64,000 nt of DNA. Origin: Pseudomonadota bacterium (GTDB lineage Bacteria; Desulfobacterota; Binatia; Binatales; Binataceae). A model generated the notes under the pieces. That model was not told the DNA's origin. It saw only the letters and a list, made by a program, of their open reading frames with translations, and did not search any database. Positions 1 to 8,698 of the stretch are shown here, piece after piece; the stretch's first letter is position 1, and every line of letters begins with the position of its first letter. The stretch lies in contig JAJPIF010000014.1 in the NCBI GenBank assembly GCA_021324885.1, positions 62,001 through 126,000 of the forward strand, given 5' to 3'. A program made the position numbers and the translations under genes.

Positions 1-187
1 AAGCGCGCTGGTTCCTGTGGTCAGAAGCAGCAGGACCCTGCTCCATTGAAGGTGCCGACCCGCGGCGAGCCTTCCGAGGTTTGGGCGGACCGTGGTATTC
101 GGGAACAGGTCGGCGGTCGGTAAAAGCCGAGGCGTAACTCGAATCGATCGGCCGGCACTACATTCGTCCACCGCGACGGTGAGGGTT

Positions 188-1069
188 ATGGAAGCAGATA
201 AGATAGGCGTCGTTTGTCCGGTGGAAAATCTGAGCGCCGCCGAAGCCGCCGCGACCATCAGGAAGGCGCAGCGGCTCGGATACGCCTCATTCTGGATCGG
301 CGAACTGGTGGTCGGGCGCGATCCCTTCGCGATGGCGGCTTTTCTTTTGAGCCAGACCGAGCGCATCAAGGTGGGACTGAGCGTGGCGATTATCTGGAAG
401 CGCCAGCCGGCCACGATGATGAACGCCGCGCGGACGCTGGCCGGCCTGTTCGACAATCGCTTCGTCCTGACGATGGGCGCGAGCCATCGGCCGTTCATCA
501 ACCGCTACGGGATGCATTACGACAAGCCCTACCGCTACATGTGCGAGTATGTCGAAAAGATGAAAGCGGCACCTTTCCTGGGACCCAGGCTGGCGCAGGA
601 ACCGCCCGTTTTGCTGGCTGCGCTGATGCCGAAGATGCTGCGGCTGGCGGGCCAGACCGACGGCGCGATCGTCACCAACGGCACGCCCGAACTGACCGCG
701 CGCGTGCGCGCGGCATTGGGCCCGGGCAAGAAGGTGTACGTGATCCAGAAGATGCTACTGGAGACCGACGCGCAGCGGGCGCGCGCCGCCGGCCGCTCGA
801 TGTTCAGTTTCTATATGCGGCTGCCCAACTATGCCAACAGCGTGCGCTCGCTGGGATTCAGCGAGGCCGACTTAAGCGGCGGCGTCAGCGACCGCCTGGT
901 TGACGCGCTGCTGGCGTGGGGCACGGAAGACCAGTTGCGCGCCGCGCTGGACGCGCAGTTGAAGGCCGGCGCCGATCACGTCTGTATTCTGCCGCTGGCA
1001 GCCGGCGCCCCCGCCGCTGGCGTCCCGCTGCTCGATCAGCGTACCTTCGAGGCGCTTGCCCCGCGCTAG
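188..1069 (+). CDS. LLM-class (luciferase-like) F420-type oxidoreductase
   Basis: A 293-residue protein resembling the luciferase-like monooxygenase fold, closest by eye to the F420-dependent oxidoreductases of the MSMEG_4141 type (TIGR03620). Recognisable pieces are LGYASFWIGE near residue 30, GRDPFAMAA just after it, IKVGLSVAIIW, and FVLTMGASH around residue 95. Members are cytosolic hydride-transfer enzymes using F420H2 or FMN; the substrate cannot be told from sequence. The reading frame is open upstream to 92, but those 32 residues do not look like the family, so I start at the ATG of MEADKIG (188). It stands alone ahead of the TonB-like gene. Whether the organism makes F420 cannot be judged from this window. 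Confidence 0.8.
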   Translation: MEADKIGVVCPVENLSAAEAAATIRKAQRLGYASFWIGELVVGRDPFAMAAFLLSQTERIKVGLSVAIIWKRQPATMMNAARTLAGLFDNRFVLTMGASHRPFINRYGMHYDKPYRYMCEYVEKMKAAPFLGPRLAQEPPVLLAALMPKMLRLAGQTDGAIVTNGTPELTARVRAALGPGKKVYVIQKMLLETDAQRARAAGRSMFSFYMRLPNYANSVRSLGFSEADLSGGVSDRLVDALLAWGTEDQLRAALDAQLKAGADHVCILPLAAGAPAAGVPLLDQRTFEALAPR

Positions 1070-1095
1070 CGAAGCCGTATGACTGGTTTGACGCG

Positions 1096-2010
1096 ATGAA
1101 CCGGCTTTCCCAACCGCGTTGCCCGCCGCCTCTGGACCGTCCGCTGATCCGTCTGATGTGGATCATTCCCGCGGCTTTGGGTCTGTGGACGCTGATACTG
1201 GCCGGCTTCGCTTTCCTGCTTGGAAATCCAATTGGTTTGCGGGCTGCGGGTGAGATTGAGGTCAGCCTCGCCGACTCGGGTCAGGGCGCGCCGGGAGGCG
1301 CTCGCAGCGGCGATAACAGCCCAGCTCGTGCCGCGGGGACAAGCAAAAAGTACGCTGGTTCAGCGCCGGGCGGACCAGTTACGGCGTCAAGGTCCCACGC
1401 GGTGGCGTTGTCCAGACCGCATCCAAAGCGGCCGGGAAGGCGGGCACATTCGCTCGATCATAACCCGCGATTCAGCGGTCGCGACGAGGACGCCGGAGCT
1501 GAATCATCAGCACATCGGCAGTATGAAGCGTCTGCAGCCAGGGCAATCGCGCCAACTGCGGGCGAACAGCCCAAGCCGCAGCAGCCGCCGCGCACCGCAA
1601 TCGCCGGTCTCGGAAATGGTACGCCAAAGCCGAATGGCGCAGGCGGCTTGGGTGCGAGCGCCAAAGCAGGGGCAGGTAATGGTAGCGGCGCTGGAGGTGA
1701 AACGGTCGCTGGCGGCGCCAATCAGGTCTATAACCTGGTTGACCATCCGCCGGTGCCGGTTTCCAGGGTCATGCCGGCATATCCCGGCGCCGCCCGGGCC
1801 CAGGGAATTGAAGGCGAGGTCGTGCTGCGCGCGATTGTTGATCAGGATGGAGCGGTGGAGCGCAACATCGTGGTGGTGCAGTCAATTCCGCAGCTCGATC
1901 AGGCCGCGATACAGGCGCTGCGGCAATGGCGTTTCGAGCCGGGACGGGACGCCGCCGATCATCCGGTGCGCGTGCTGATTGAGGTGCCGCTGCGATTCCG
2001 GCTGAGGTGA
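1096..2010 (+). CDS. TonB-like energy transducer (TonB C-terminal domain)
   Basis: A 304-residue protein with one N-terminal membrane segment (about residues 20-43) and a C-terminal TonB domain (about 226-304). The domain shows the typical P-AYP start, the GEVVLRAIVDQDG strand and the AAIQALRQWRFEPG motif. Such proteins span the periplasm and pass proton-motive energy from ExbB/ExbD to outer-membrane receptors, or act in secretin-like systems. The linker (about 60-215) is rich in Gly, Ala and Pro as in TonB proteins, but residues about 60-140 are unusually basic and Ser-rich, which could reflect a compensated frameshift or simple drift. The start at 1096 (MNRLSQ) puts the membrane segment near the N-terminus; the frame is open upstream to 916 over the preceding gene. 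No exbB or exbD lies nearby. It converges on nrdR. Confidence 0.75.
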   Translation: MNRLSQPRCPPPLDRPLIRLMWIIPAALGLWTLILAGFAFLLGNPIGLRAAGEIEVSLADSGQGAPGGARSGDNSPARAAGTSKKYAGSAPGGPVTASRSHAVALSRPHPKRPGRRAHSLDHNPRFSGRDEDAGAESSAHRQYEASAARAIAPTAGEQPKPQQPPRTAIAGLGNGTPKPNGAGGLGASAKAGAGNGSGAGGETVAGGANQVYNLVDHPPVPVSRVMPAYPGAARAQGIEGEVVLRAIVDQDGAVERNIVVVQSIPQLDQAAIQALRQWRFEPGRDAADHPVRVLIEVPLRFRLR

Positions 2011-2069
2011 GGGAAGAGAAAAACAGAGGCCAGGCAGTGGTACGGAATCCTTTTCTCCGTGCCCACTTC

Positions 2070-2579
2070 TCATTTCTCTTTCCTCGCTTCTATCTCTTCT
2101 TTCCTCCGTGTCTGTTCCTGGCGGCGGCGGTCGCTGATTAGATCCTCCAATTCGTGCATGAACTCTTCGATATCCTTGAACGAGCGGTACACGGAGGCGA
2201 AGCGGACGTAGGCGACCTGGTCGATTTCGTGGAGTTCCTTCATGACGGCGCCGCCGATGAAGGAGCTGGGGACTTCCTTACCGCCGTGTTCGAGCACGGC
2301 GGCCTCGACCCGATCGGCGACCCGCTCGATCACTTCCATCGAGACCGGGCGCTTTTCACAGGCTTTTTTGAGACCGGCGATAATCTTGAGGCGATCGTAA
2401 GGCTCGCGCCGGCCGTCTTTTTTGATCACCATTGGTGCGATCTCTTCGACCCGCTCGTAGGTGGTGAAGCGGCGCTTGCAGCCGGAGCAGACCCGGCGGC
2501 GGCGGATTGCGGTGGCGTCGGCGGAAAGACGCGAGTCGATGACACGATTGCCGCTGTGCCGGCAGAAGGGGCAGCGCAT
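2070..2579 (-). CDS. nrdR: Transcriptional repressor NrdR
   Basis: 169 residues, a normal NrdR length. The N-terminal zinc ribbon uses C3, C6, C31 and C34 (MRCPFC, then CSGC) and is followed by [10 protein letters not shown] and an ATP-cone domain (about residues 49-139). NrdR senses ATP/dATP and represses ribonucleotide reductase operons by binding NrdR boxes. The tail (about 140-169) is charged and probably helical. It is the last gene of the long minus-strand run, 169 bp after acpP. In many deltaproteobacterial genomes nrdR follows acpP-fabF-rpiB-glyA, so this looks like a shortened form of that order; glyA sits alone at 47245-48498. Confidence 0.96.
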   Translation of the reverse strand: MRCPFCRHSGNRVIDSRLSADATAIRRRRVCSGCKRRFTTYERVEEIAPMVIKKDGRREPYDRLKIIAGLKKACEKRPVSMEVIERVADRVEAAVLEHGGKEVPSSFIGGAVMKELHEIDQVAYVRFASVYRSFKDIEEFMHELEDLISDRRRQEQTRRKEEIEARKEK

Positions 2580-2748
2580 CGGTCAGGTCGGAAGTACCCC
2601 GTGGGTATCGCTCGCGTCGGACGGCATGAAGCGGGCACGTCCCCAGCTTACGCGCGGCGCCGGCGCCTGACGGCAGATGCGATCCCGGCGGGGGAAAAAT
2701 GGTGAACACATTGGATTCAGAGCGTGCGGGCGCCTGAATCCATACAGG

Positions 2749-2988
2749 TCAGCTCTTATGCGCCTGGATATAGTCAACGACGTCCTTTACGGTACGGATT
2801 TTCTCGGCTTCTTCATCCGAAATCTCCATCCCGTACTCTTCCTCCAGCGCCATCACCAACTCCACGATATCCAGTGAATCCGCACCCAAATCCTCGATAA
2901 ATGAAGCTTCCGGCGTGACCTCATTGGCAGCCACACCAAGCTGCTCGCTGATGATCTCGCGGACTCTGGTTTCAACGTCTGCAGCCAT
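2749..2988 (-). CDS. acpP: Acyl carrier protein
   Basis: 79 residues, acidic, four-helix acyl carrier protein. The phosphopantetheine site is the DSL motif with Ser38 ([12 protein letters not shown]), followed by the usual acidic helix II ([10 protein letters not shown]) and the conserved DVVDYI at the end. It carries growing acyl chains for type II fatty acid synthesis and donates acyl groups to PlsX and to lipid A enzymes. It lies 187 bp downstream of fabD with no gene between. FabG, which usually sits just before acpP, is absent here, as is fabF after it. The longer gap suggests that acpP may have its own promoter or an mRNA processing site. Confidence 0.97.
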   Translation of the reverse strand: MAADVETRVREIISEQLGVAANEVTPEASFIEDLGADSLDIVELVMALEEEYGMEISDEEAEKIRTVKDVVDYIQAHKS

Positions 2989-3175
2989 CGATAACTATTT
3001 CCTCCTGCGGCAGCATTCCCTACAGCCATGAAGACCTGCGTGCGTGCCGGACAATTAAAAAGCCCACCTCAAGCCGCGCGATCACGTTCCGAATCAGTGA
3101 CACAGGCGGCCGGGTAAGCGCAAGGCGCAAGCATAAGGACTTACGGCCGGCCGCGCAAGTCAGGATTCGCACCGC

Positions 3176-4123
3176 TCAGGCTTGTAATCCACCGAGCGCC
3201 GTCACCGCGGCCGCCAATGAGGCGGGGTCTTCCACCGGATGCATGGTGACGTCGCGGCTGATGCGGCGCATCAGGCCCGAGAGCACCCGTCCCGCACCGA
3301 GTTCGACGGCGTTGGTAACGCCGGCGGCAACCAGCGTGCGCATCGAGTCCTCCCATTTGACCGGGGCGGTTATCTGTTCGACCAGCAGCGGCACGACGCG
3401 GCCGGGATCGCGATTGACCTGCGCGTCGACGTTGGCGATCACGCCGAAGGAAAGCGGCTTGACCGTAACTGCGGCCAGCACCGGCGCCATCCGCTCCTGC
3501 GCCGGTTTCATCAGCGGACAATGGAACGGGGCGCTGACGTTAAGTTCCACCGACATCCGGCCGCCGCGCTCCTTGGCAATCCCGACGGCGCGTCTGACTG
3601 CCGCGGTATGGCCGGCAACCACGATCTGGCCGGGCGCGTTAAGGTTGGCTGGCACCACGATCTCGTGGCCGCCGCAAGCTGTCTTGCAAACCTCCCTGAC
3701 GATGTCCATTTCCAGCCCGATCAAAGCGGCCATCGCGCCCTGTCCCGCCGGACATGCTTCCTGCATCAGACGCCCGCGCTCGCGCACCGCGCGCACGGCG
3801 TCGGCAAAGTCCAGCGCGCCGGCCGCGACCAGGGCGCTGTACTCACCCAGCGAATGGCCGGCGGCCAGCTCAGGTGTCAGCGGCAATTCCGATTGCAATG
3901 CGCGCAGGGCCGCGATCGAGGTGGTGAGGATCGCGGGCTGCGTGTTGGCGGTCAGCCGCAACTCCTCTTCGGGACCCTCGAAGCAAAGCCGGGAAAGCCT
4001 GATGCCCAAGGCGTCGTCCGCCTGCTCGAAAACGGCTTTGGCGGCGGGAAACTGCTGGGCGAGCTGGAGGCCCATGCCGACTTTCTGGGATCCCTGACCG
4101 GGAAAAAGCAAGGCGATTTTCAT
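3176..4123 (-). CDS. fabD: Malonyl-CoA:ACP transacylase
   Basis: 315 residues, the usual FabD size. It has the oxyanion motif LFPGQGSQ at the N-terminus, the catalytic serine in GHSLGEYSAL (Ser91) and the partner histidine in SAPFHCPLM (His201). It moves malonyl from CoA to the acyl carrier protein encoded downstream. It starts only 6 bp after the plsX stop, so the two genes are almost certainly co-transcribed and perhaps translationally coupled. The canonical plsX-fabH-fabD-fabG-acpP order is reduced here to plsX-fabD-acpP. Confidence 0.96.
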   Translation of the reverse strand: MKIALLFPGQGSQKVGMGLQLAQQFPAAKAVFEQADDALGIRLSRLCFEGPEEELRLTANTQPAILTTSIAALRALQSELPLTPELAAGHSLGEYSALVAAGALDFADAVRAVRERGRLMQEACPAGQGAMAALIGLEMDIVREVCKTACGGHEIVVPANLNAPGQIVVAGHTAAVRRAVGIAKERGGRMSVELNVSAPFHCPLMKPAQERMAPVLAAVTVKPLSFGVIANVDAQVNRDPGRVVPLLVEQITAPVKWEDSMRTLVAAGVTNAVELGAGRVLSGLMRRISRDVTMHPVEDPASLAAAVTALGGLQA

Positions 4124-4129
4124 ATTTTG

Positions 4130-5482
4130 TCAGTGCTTGAGAGGTTCGGGCCTGCTTGACGGCGCTGCTCCCGTGATCTCTCTGGGTTTGGCCGCGCTCT
4201 TTTCATGTGAATTTTCAGTTGTGCGCGGGCCGGGTGGAGGGATCGATTCCGGCTCGGTTGCGCGGATGGCCTCGGGCTTGGCGCCTGCCACCGCGCCGTT
4301 GAGCGAACCAGTGCGAGGACGGACCGTTGACGCCGGTTGCGCTTCGGCCTTCGCCGCGCCCGAATCCGGATGGCCGTCGCTTTTCTTGAGCTCGTTTTCC
4401 TTGGCGCGCAGATGCAGCCGCTCGCGCATGCGTCCGAAGATTGCCCGGATTCCCTTGCCCCCGGTTGGACTGTGAACGGCCGCGGACATTTTGCCCAGCA
4501 ATTCGTTGATGTCGCGGTTGAGCGCTTCGCCCAGCGATTGGTTGGCGGCCGCGCGCAGCGCGTTGCGGATCGCCCGGGCGTCGGAGGAGCCGTGGGCGAT
4601 GATGGCGCGGCCGGACAGGCCGAGCAGCGGCGCGCCGCCATATTCGGACGGATCCAGCCGCTCGCGCACCGCGCGCAGGCGTTTGCGAATCAGCAGGTAG
4701 GATAGCCGTCCCGCCATGCTGGTTGCATAGACGTCGTGCAAACCCGCGAGCACGAACCGGGCGCAGCCTTCCATCGTTTTCAGCGCGATGTTGCCGGTGA
4801 AGCCGTCGGTGACGACCACGTCGGCTTTGCCCAGGTTTATATCGCGGCCTTCAACGTAACCGATGTAGTTGATGTAGGGCGCGGACTGAGAGAGCATGGC
4901 GGCGGCGGTACGCGTCAGTTCGGTGCCCTTGGAGGACTCTTCGCCGTTGGCCAGGATTGCCACCCGGGGCGCGGGCAGGTTACGCAATCGACGCATGTAC
5001 GCGCTGCCCATCACGGCAAATTGCGCGAGGTTGACCGGCTTGACCTCGGTATTGGCGCCGGCGTCCACCAGCAACGTGATTGCGTCGATGGTGGGCACGA
5101 TCGAGGCGATCGCCGGACGGTCGATACCAGCGAGGTTGCCCAAAAGCGTGATCCCGATCGTCATCATCGCGCCGGAATTGCCAGCGCTGATTACGGCGTC
5201 CACTTCGCCGCGCTTAAGCAGTTGGTAGCAGGCGTGGAGCGAGGACTGCGGCTTGGACAGGACGACCTCCAGCGGCGGGTCGTCCATCGTCACGACTTCG
5301 GGAGCATGTTCGATGGTCAGGTTCAGGCCGCCGCATTCGTATTCGGCCAGTTCCTTTTCCAGGGTGGCGCGGATGCCGACCAGGACGACGTGCAGATTGA
5401 GTTCGCGGGCAGCCAGCACGGCGCCTTCGACGGCGGCGCGCGGCGCATAGTCGCCGCCCATCGCGTCCAATGCGATTCTCAC
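4130..5482 (-). CDS. plsX: Phosphate acyltransferase PlsX with C-terminal extension
   Basis: PlsX converts acyl-ACP to acyl-phosphate at the membrane surface, the first step of phosphatidic acid synthesis with PlsY/PlsC. The N-terminus MRIALDAMGGDYAP is the family signature, and further typical blocks are ISAGNSGAMM, VDAGAN, DGFTGNIALKT and IIAHGSSDARAI. The core ends near residue 340, whereas the reading frame runs to 450. The extra ~110 residues are rich in Ala, Pro, Arg and Glu and look disordered. The stop at 4130 is 6 bp from fabD, so the extension belongs to the gene as sequenced. It starts 15 bp after rpmF. Confidence 0.94.
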   Translation of the reverse strand: MRIALDAMGGDYAPRAAVEGAVLAARELNLHVVLVGIRATLEKELAEYECGGLNLTIEHAPEVVTMDDPPLEVVLSKPQSSLHACYQLLKRGEVDAVISAGNSGAMMTIGITLLGNLAGIDRPAIASIVPTIDAITLLVDAGANTEVKPVNLAQFAVMGSAYMRRLRNLPAPRVAILANGEESSKGTELTRTAAAMLSQSAPYINYIGYVEGRDINLGKADVVVTDGFTGNIALKTMEGCARFVLAGLHDVYATSMAGRLSYLLIRKRLRAVRERLDPSEYGGAPLLGLSGRAIIAHGSSDARAIRNALRAAANQSLGEALNRDINELLGKMSAAVHSPTGGKGIRAIFGRMRERLHLRAKENELKKSDGHPDSGAAKAEAQPASTVRPRTGSLNGAVAGAKPEAIRATEPESIPPPGPRTTENSHEKSAAKPREITGAAPSSRPEPLKH

Positions 5483-5497
5483 CGCGCTCTCCGCCGC

Positions 5498-5677
5498 TTA
5501 CTCCTTGACTTCGGCCAGTTGACGCCCGCGGTAGGTGCCGCAATGGCGGCAGATGCGATGGGGCAGCGTGGGTTCCCCGCATTGCGGGCAGGCGATCGCG
5601 TTGACCGGCCTGAGCGCGTCGTGGGCACGGCGCTGGTCGCGTTTGGATTTCGAGGTGCGGCGTTTGGGTACCGGCAT
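5498..5677 (-). CDS. rpmF: 50S ribosomal protein L32
   Basis: A 59-residue gene found by reading the minus strand between yceD and plsX. It begins [19 protein letters not shown], the L32 signature, and has the zinc ribbon with C30, C33, C43 and C46 (CPQCG and CRHCG), so it is the zinc-binding (C+) form. It is a structural protein of the large ribosomal subunit. The order yceD-rpmF-plsX is conserved across many bacteria and links translation to lipid synthesis. The start is the only ATG that gives the family N-terminus, 55 bp after the yceD stop. Confidence 0.96.
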   Translation of the reverse strand: MPVPKRRTSKSKRDQRRAHDALRPVNAIACPQCGEPTLPHRICRHCGTYRGRQLAEVKE

Positions 5678-5732
5678 GGGGGTCTGTTCTTCCTTTGTTG
5701 TCAGTTTAACGTCTGATGAATCGCGCCTGGTT

Positions 5733-6269
5733 TCAGCGGCGCGAAACCTTGAGTGAACGCAAGGCGTCGAGCCTGGGATCGAGGTTCGACGCTGAACACG
5801 AACAGGAGTTCAGATTAAGATTGATGCCGCATTGAGGACACAATCCGCGGCATCCGTCGCCGCACACCGGCGGCGCTGACAGCGCCAGCAGCAATTGCTC
5901 GCGCACCAGGGGCGAAACGTCCACCTCTTCTCCCTGGTAGGTGGAGAATTCCAAATCCTCGGCGTTGAGATTTCTGCCGCCGTCTTCGCCTATCGATTTG
6001 GGAGCCAGAACGAAGCGAAAGTCGCGCCGGCGATGCAGCGGGAAATCCTCCGCGCAGCGCGCGCAGGTGGCGGTCAGTTCGGCGTCGAGCGAGCCCGAGA
6101 AAAAGATTTCCATTCCCGAACGGTAATAGGAAAGATGGATAGCGTAGGGCCGCTGGACGCGATATTCGCAGACCGGCCCCTGTTCCAACAGCCGATTAAC
6201 GTCAGCTTGCGGCTCGTGGTAATCGAGCGTCTTGACCTTGGCCGAAATATCTTCAACTCGTAATTTCAC
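5733..6269 (-). CDS. YceD/DUF177 family protein
   Basis: A 178-residue DUF177 (YceD) protein. The central CARCAEDF motif and the C-terminal [14 protein letters not shown] block give two pairs of cysteines that probably bind a metal. YceD is always found just before rpmF; in plants and bacteria it has been linked to 23S rRNA accumulation, and its molecular role is not settled. I chose the GTG at 6269 because the protein then begins [15 protein letters not shown], as relatives do. An in-frame TTG at 6308 would add 13 residues of low quality. Neither start has a strong ribosome binding site. Confidence 0.88.
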   Translation of the reverse strand: MKLRVEDISAKVKTLDYHEPQADVNRLLEQGPVCEYRVQRPYAIHLSYYRSGMEIFFSGSLDAELTATCARCAEDFPLHRRRDFRFVLAPKSIGEDGGRNLNAEDLEFSTYQGEEVDVSPLVREQLLLALSAPPVCGDGCRGLCPQCGINLNLNSCSCSASNLDPRLDALRSLKVSRR

Positions 6270-6369
6270 CGGAGTGCCCGCACCGGACTGAGAAAGGCAG
6301 CCGGTCAAAAAATTATGGCATTTCGCTCGCCTGGTTCAAATATGGTCCACGGTCAAGTCCTGCCGGCAA

Positions 6370-7053
6370 TCAGCGCGGCCTGGGCCCGCGTCTTGCCGCG
6401 GTTTTCACTCCCACCTGTGGACAATCGGGCAGCAGCGCGCATTGCGCACAGCGCGGGGCGCGCGCCACGCAAATCAAGCGTCCATGAAGTATCAGACGCA
6501 TCGAAAACGCCGTCCACTGCTGCGGCGGCAGGATTTCACTGAGGTCCGCTTCGATGCGGTCGGGGTCGGTTTCGGTGGTCAATCCCAGGCGATAGGCGAC
6601 TCGCCGAACATGAGTATCGACCACCAATCCCGGTTTGCCGAAGACATGGCCCAGTAAAACATTGGCGGTTTTGCGCCCAACCCCGGGCAAAGTGACCAGA
6701 TCCTCCATCCGGGAGGGCACCTCGCCGTTGAAGCGCGCCATGATTTCCTGGGCGGCGCCTTTGAGCGCCCTGGTCTTCTGGCGAAAGAAACCGGTGCTCG
6801 CGATCAGTCTTTCGATTTTGTCAACCGGCGCGGCCGCCATCGCGGCGACATCGGGGATTTCGGCAAACAGCACCGGGGTGACCTTGTTGACGCGCTCGTC
6901 GGTGCATTGGGCGGACAGAATCGTCGCCACCAGGCATTGCCATGGAGTTTTGAAATCCAGGCTGATGCGGGCCTGCGGATAAAGTTTGGCCAGCGTGGCG
7001 GCGATTCGCGCCGCTCTGGCGCGCAAGGCGGATTTGCTCTCGTCCCCGGCCAT
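6370..7053 (-). CDS. nth: Endonuclease III (DNA glycosylase/AP lyase)
   Basis: 227 residues. Nth removes oxidised pyrimidines and cuts the resulting abasic site. The helix-hairpin-helix LPGVGRKTAN contains the catalytic lysine (K128), and the catalytic aspartate is D146 in VVDTHVRR. The 4Fe-4S cluster loop has C195, C202, C205 and C211 with the classic 6-2-5 spacing. The frame extends upstream into glpD, but the ATG at 7053 is preceded directly by the glpD stop (TGA, one base, ATG), which fixes the start and indicates translational coupling with glpD. Confidence 0.96.
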   Translation of the reverse strand: MAGDESKSALRARAARIAATLAKLYPQARISLDFKTPWQCLVATILSAQCTDERVNKVTPVLFAEIPDVAAMAAAPVDKIERLIASTGFFRQKTRALKGAAQEIMARFNGEVPSRMEDLVTLPGVGRKTANVLLGHVFGKPGLVVDTHVRRVAYRLGLTTETDPDRIEADLSEILPPQQWTAFSMRLILHGRLICVARAPRCAQCALLPDCPQVGVKTAARRGPRPR

Positions 7054-7054
7054 T

Positions 7055-8674
7055 TCAGAATTTTCGGCTGGCGGCAAGCGCGGCGCCAAACTGCCCAACC
7101 TCAAGGTTTACACGTTCCGCTGTCCATCCCAGCTCCGAACCCATCAGACATGCCGCCCTGGGCGCCACGGCCTCAGCCTGGGCGGGATTGCGCCGCGCCA
7201 GCGCGGTCCGCCGTACCATGAAATCCTCCAGCGTACGCGCCATCTCGAAACGCGCCGCAAACACGGCTTCAACCGCCAGTATAGGACATTGCGGACCGAG
7301 CGGTTGTCCGAGCCACGGCTGTTGTTCGACTATCGCCTCCAGCAGCGCGAGCCGGGTACCGTAGCGCTCGGCCAGTTCGGTGCGCGGGGCGGCGGTGATA
7401 GTATCCGCGGGCGGGAGGGTTTGGGAACAGGGGCGCGCTCCCGGCAGCGGCGTCGTCAGGGTCGGCGATTTGCCGGACGGCTTTCCCAGTTCGCGACAGA
7501 CCAGGTCCACGACGCGCTCGGCGATCCGGCGATGGGTCGTCAGCTTGCCCCCCGCGATCGATACCATCCCGCTGTTGGCGGCGAGGATCAGTTCCTCGCG
7601 CGGGAGCATCGAGGGAGCCTTGATTCCCTTGACCGCAACCAGGCTGCGCAATCCCGCGAAGCTGGTCGCCACGTCCTGGTAATCGAGCCGCGCGTCCGCG
7701 ACGGTTTTTGAGACCACTTTGAGCAGGTAATCGACATCCGCGGCCTGCGCGTGGACCTGCTCGGGTGCGCCGTCGTAGTCGGTGTCGGTTGTACCCAGCA
7801 GGACCCAATCGCGATTGCGGATCAGAAAAACGATCCGGCCCTGTCCGTCGGACAGCACCAGCGAATTGCGCACGGGCACGCGCTCAGGCTTGAGCATCAG
7901 ATGCACGCCCTTGGTCAATCGGAGGGTGGGTTCGGCGCCGGGATCATCCATCCGGCGGACTGCGTCGACCCACGGTCCGGACGCGTTAACGAAAATCCCG
8001 GCCCGGATCGCGAGGCCGCTGCCGCTGGCAACGTCTTCGACGTGCGCGGCGCGGATTGTGCCGGCGCGTTTGTCGAAGCCTGTGAGTTCCATGTAATTGG
8101 CCGCCGCGGCGCCATGAACAATTGCGTCCAGCACGTTTTCCAGCGTCAGACGCGAGTCATCCGCGTGACCGTCATAGTAAAGCGCGCCGCCGCGCAAGCC
8201 TCCGCGCGCCAGCGCCGGTTCGATCGCCGCGATCGCGTCGGCGCTGAGCCGCTGATGGCGATAGGGCGGGGGCGTGAGGGCGAGCAGGTCATAGACGAAC
8301 AGGCCCGCGGACAGAGCCAGTCGCGACACGGTCCGCCCGCTGTAAACTGGAAAAAGAAACGGGATGGGACGGACCAGATGAGGTGCGGTGATTCGGCTCA
8401 GCCGTTCGCGTTCGTGCAGGGCTTCGTAAACCAGGCGCAACTGGCCCTGCGGCAGATAGCGCAAACCGCCATGAATCAGCTTGGTGGAGCACGAGGAAGT
8501 CTGACCGGCGAAATCGCCCTTATCGATCAGCGCGACGCGCAGCCCGCGCATCGCGGCGTCGCGCGCCACCGCGGCGCCGTTGATGCCGCCGCCGATGACG
8601 GCGAGATCGAATTGTTCAGTCCTCAGTCGGTGGATCTGTTCGTCGCGCGAAAGAGGATGGCTGGCCAACTGCAA
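7055..8674 (-). CDS. glpD: FAD-dependent glycerol-3-phosphate dehydrogenase
   Basis: 539 residues, a GlpD-type membrane-associated flavoprotein that oxidises glycerol-3-phosphate to dihydroxyacetone phosphate and passes electrons to quinone. The FAD-binding site is IGGGINGAAVARDAAMRG near residue 27, followed by the family signature STKLIHGGLRYL (about residues 62-73). The C-terminal helical domain (about 410-539) is the DAO_C type. It lies between a molybdopterin oxidoreductase and nth in one minus-strand unit; no glycerol kinase or facilitator gene is in the window. In this setting it may balance glycerol-3-phosphate against phospholipid synthesis, which is an inference from nearby plsX. 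Confidence 0.93.
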   Translation of the reverse strand: MQLASHPLSRDEQIHRLRTEQFDLAVIGGGINGAAVARDAAMRGLRVALIDKGDFAGQTSSCSTKLIHGGLRYLPQGQLRLVYEALHERERLSRITAPHLVRPIPFLFPVYSGRTVSRLALSAGLFVYDLLALTPPPYRHQRLSADAIAAIEPALARGGLRGGALYYDGHADDSRLTLENVLDAIVHGAAAANYMELTGFDKRAGTIRAAHVEDVASGSGLAIRAGIFVNASGPWVDAVRRMDDPGAEPTLRLTKGVHLMLKPERVPVRNSLVLSDGQGRIVFLIRNRDWVLLGTTDTDYDGAPEQVHAQAADVDYLLKVVSKTVADARLDYQDVATSFAGLRSLVAVKGIKAPSMLPREELILAANSGMVSIAGGKLTTHRRIAERVVDLVCRELGKPSGKSPTLTTPLPGARPCSQTLPPADTITAAPRTELAERYGTRLALLEAIVEQQPWLGQPLGPQCPILAVEAVFAARFEMARTLEDFMVRRTALARRNPAQAEAVAPRAACLMGSELGWTAERVNLEVGQFGAALAASRKF

Positions 8675-8698
8675 GGCACCGGCGGCTGATAGCGCGCT

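Noticed and set aside
4736-5716. 326-aa open frame on the plus strand
   Set aside because: Antisense to plsX and rpmF.
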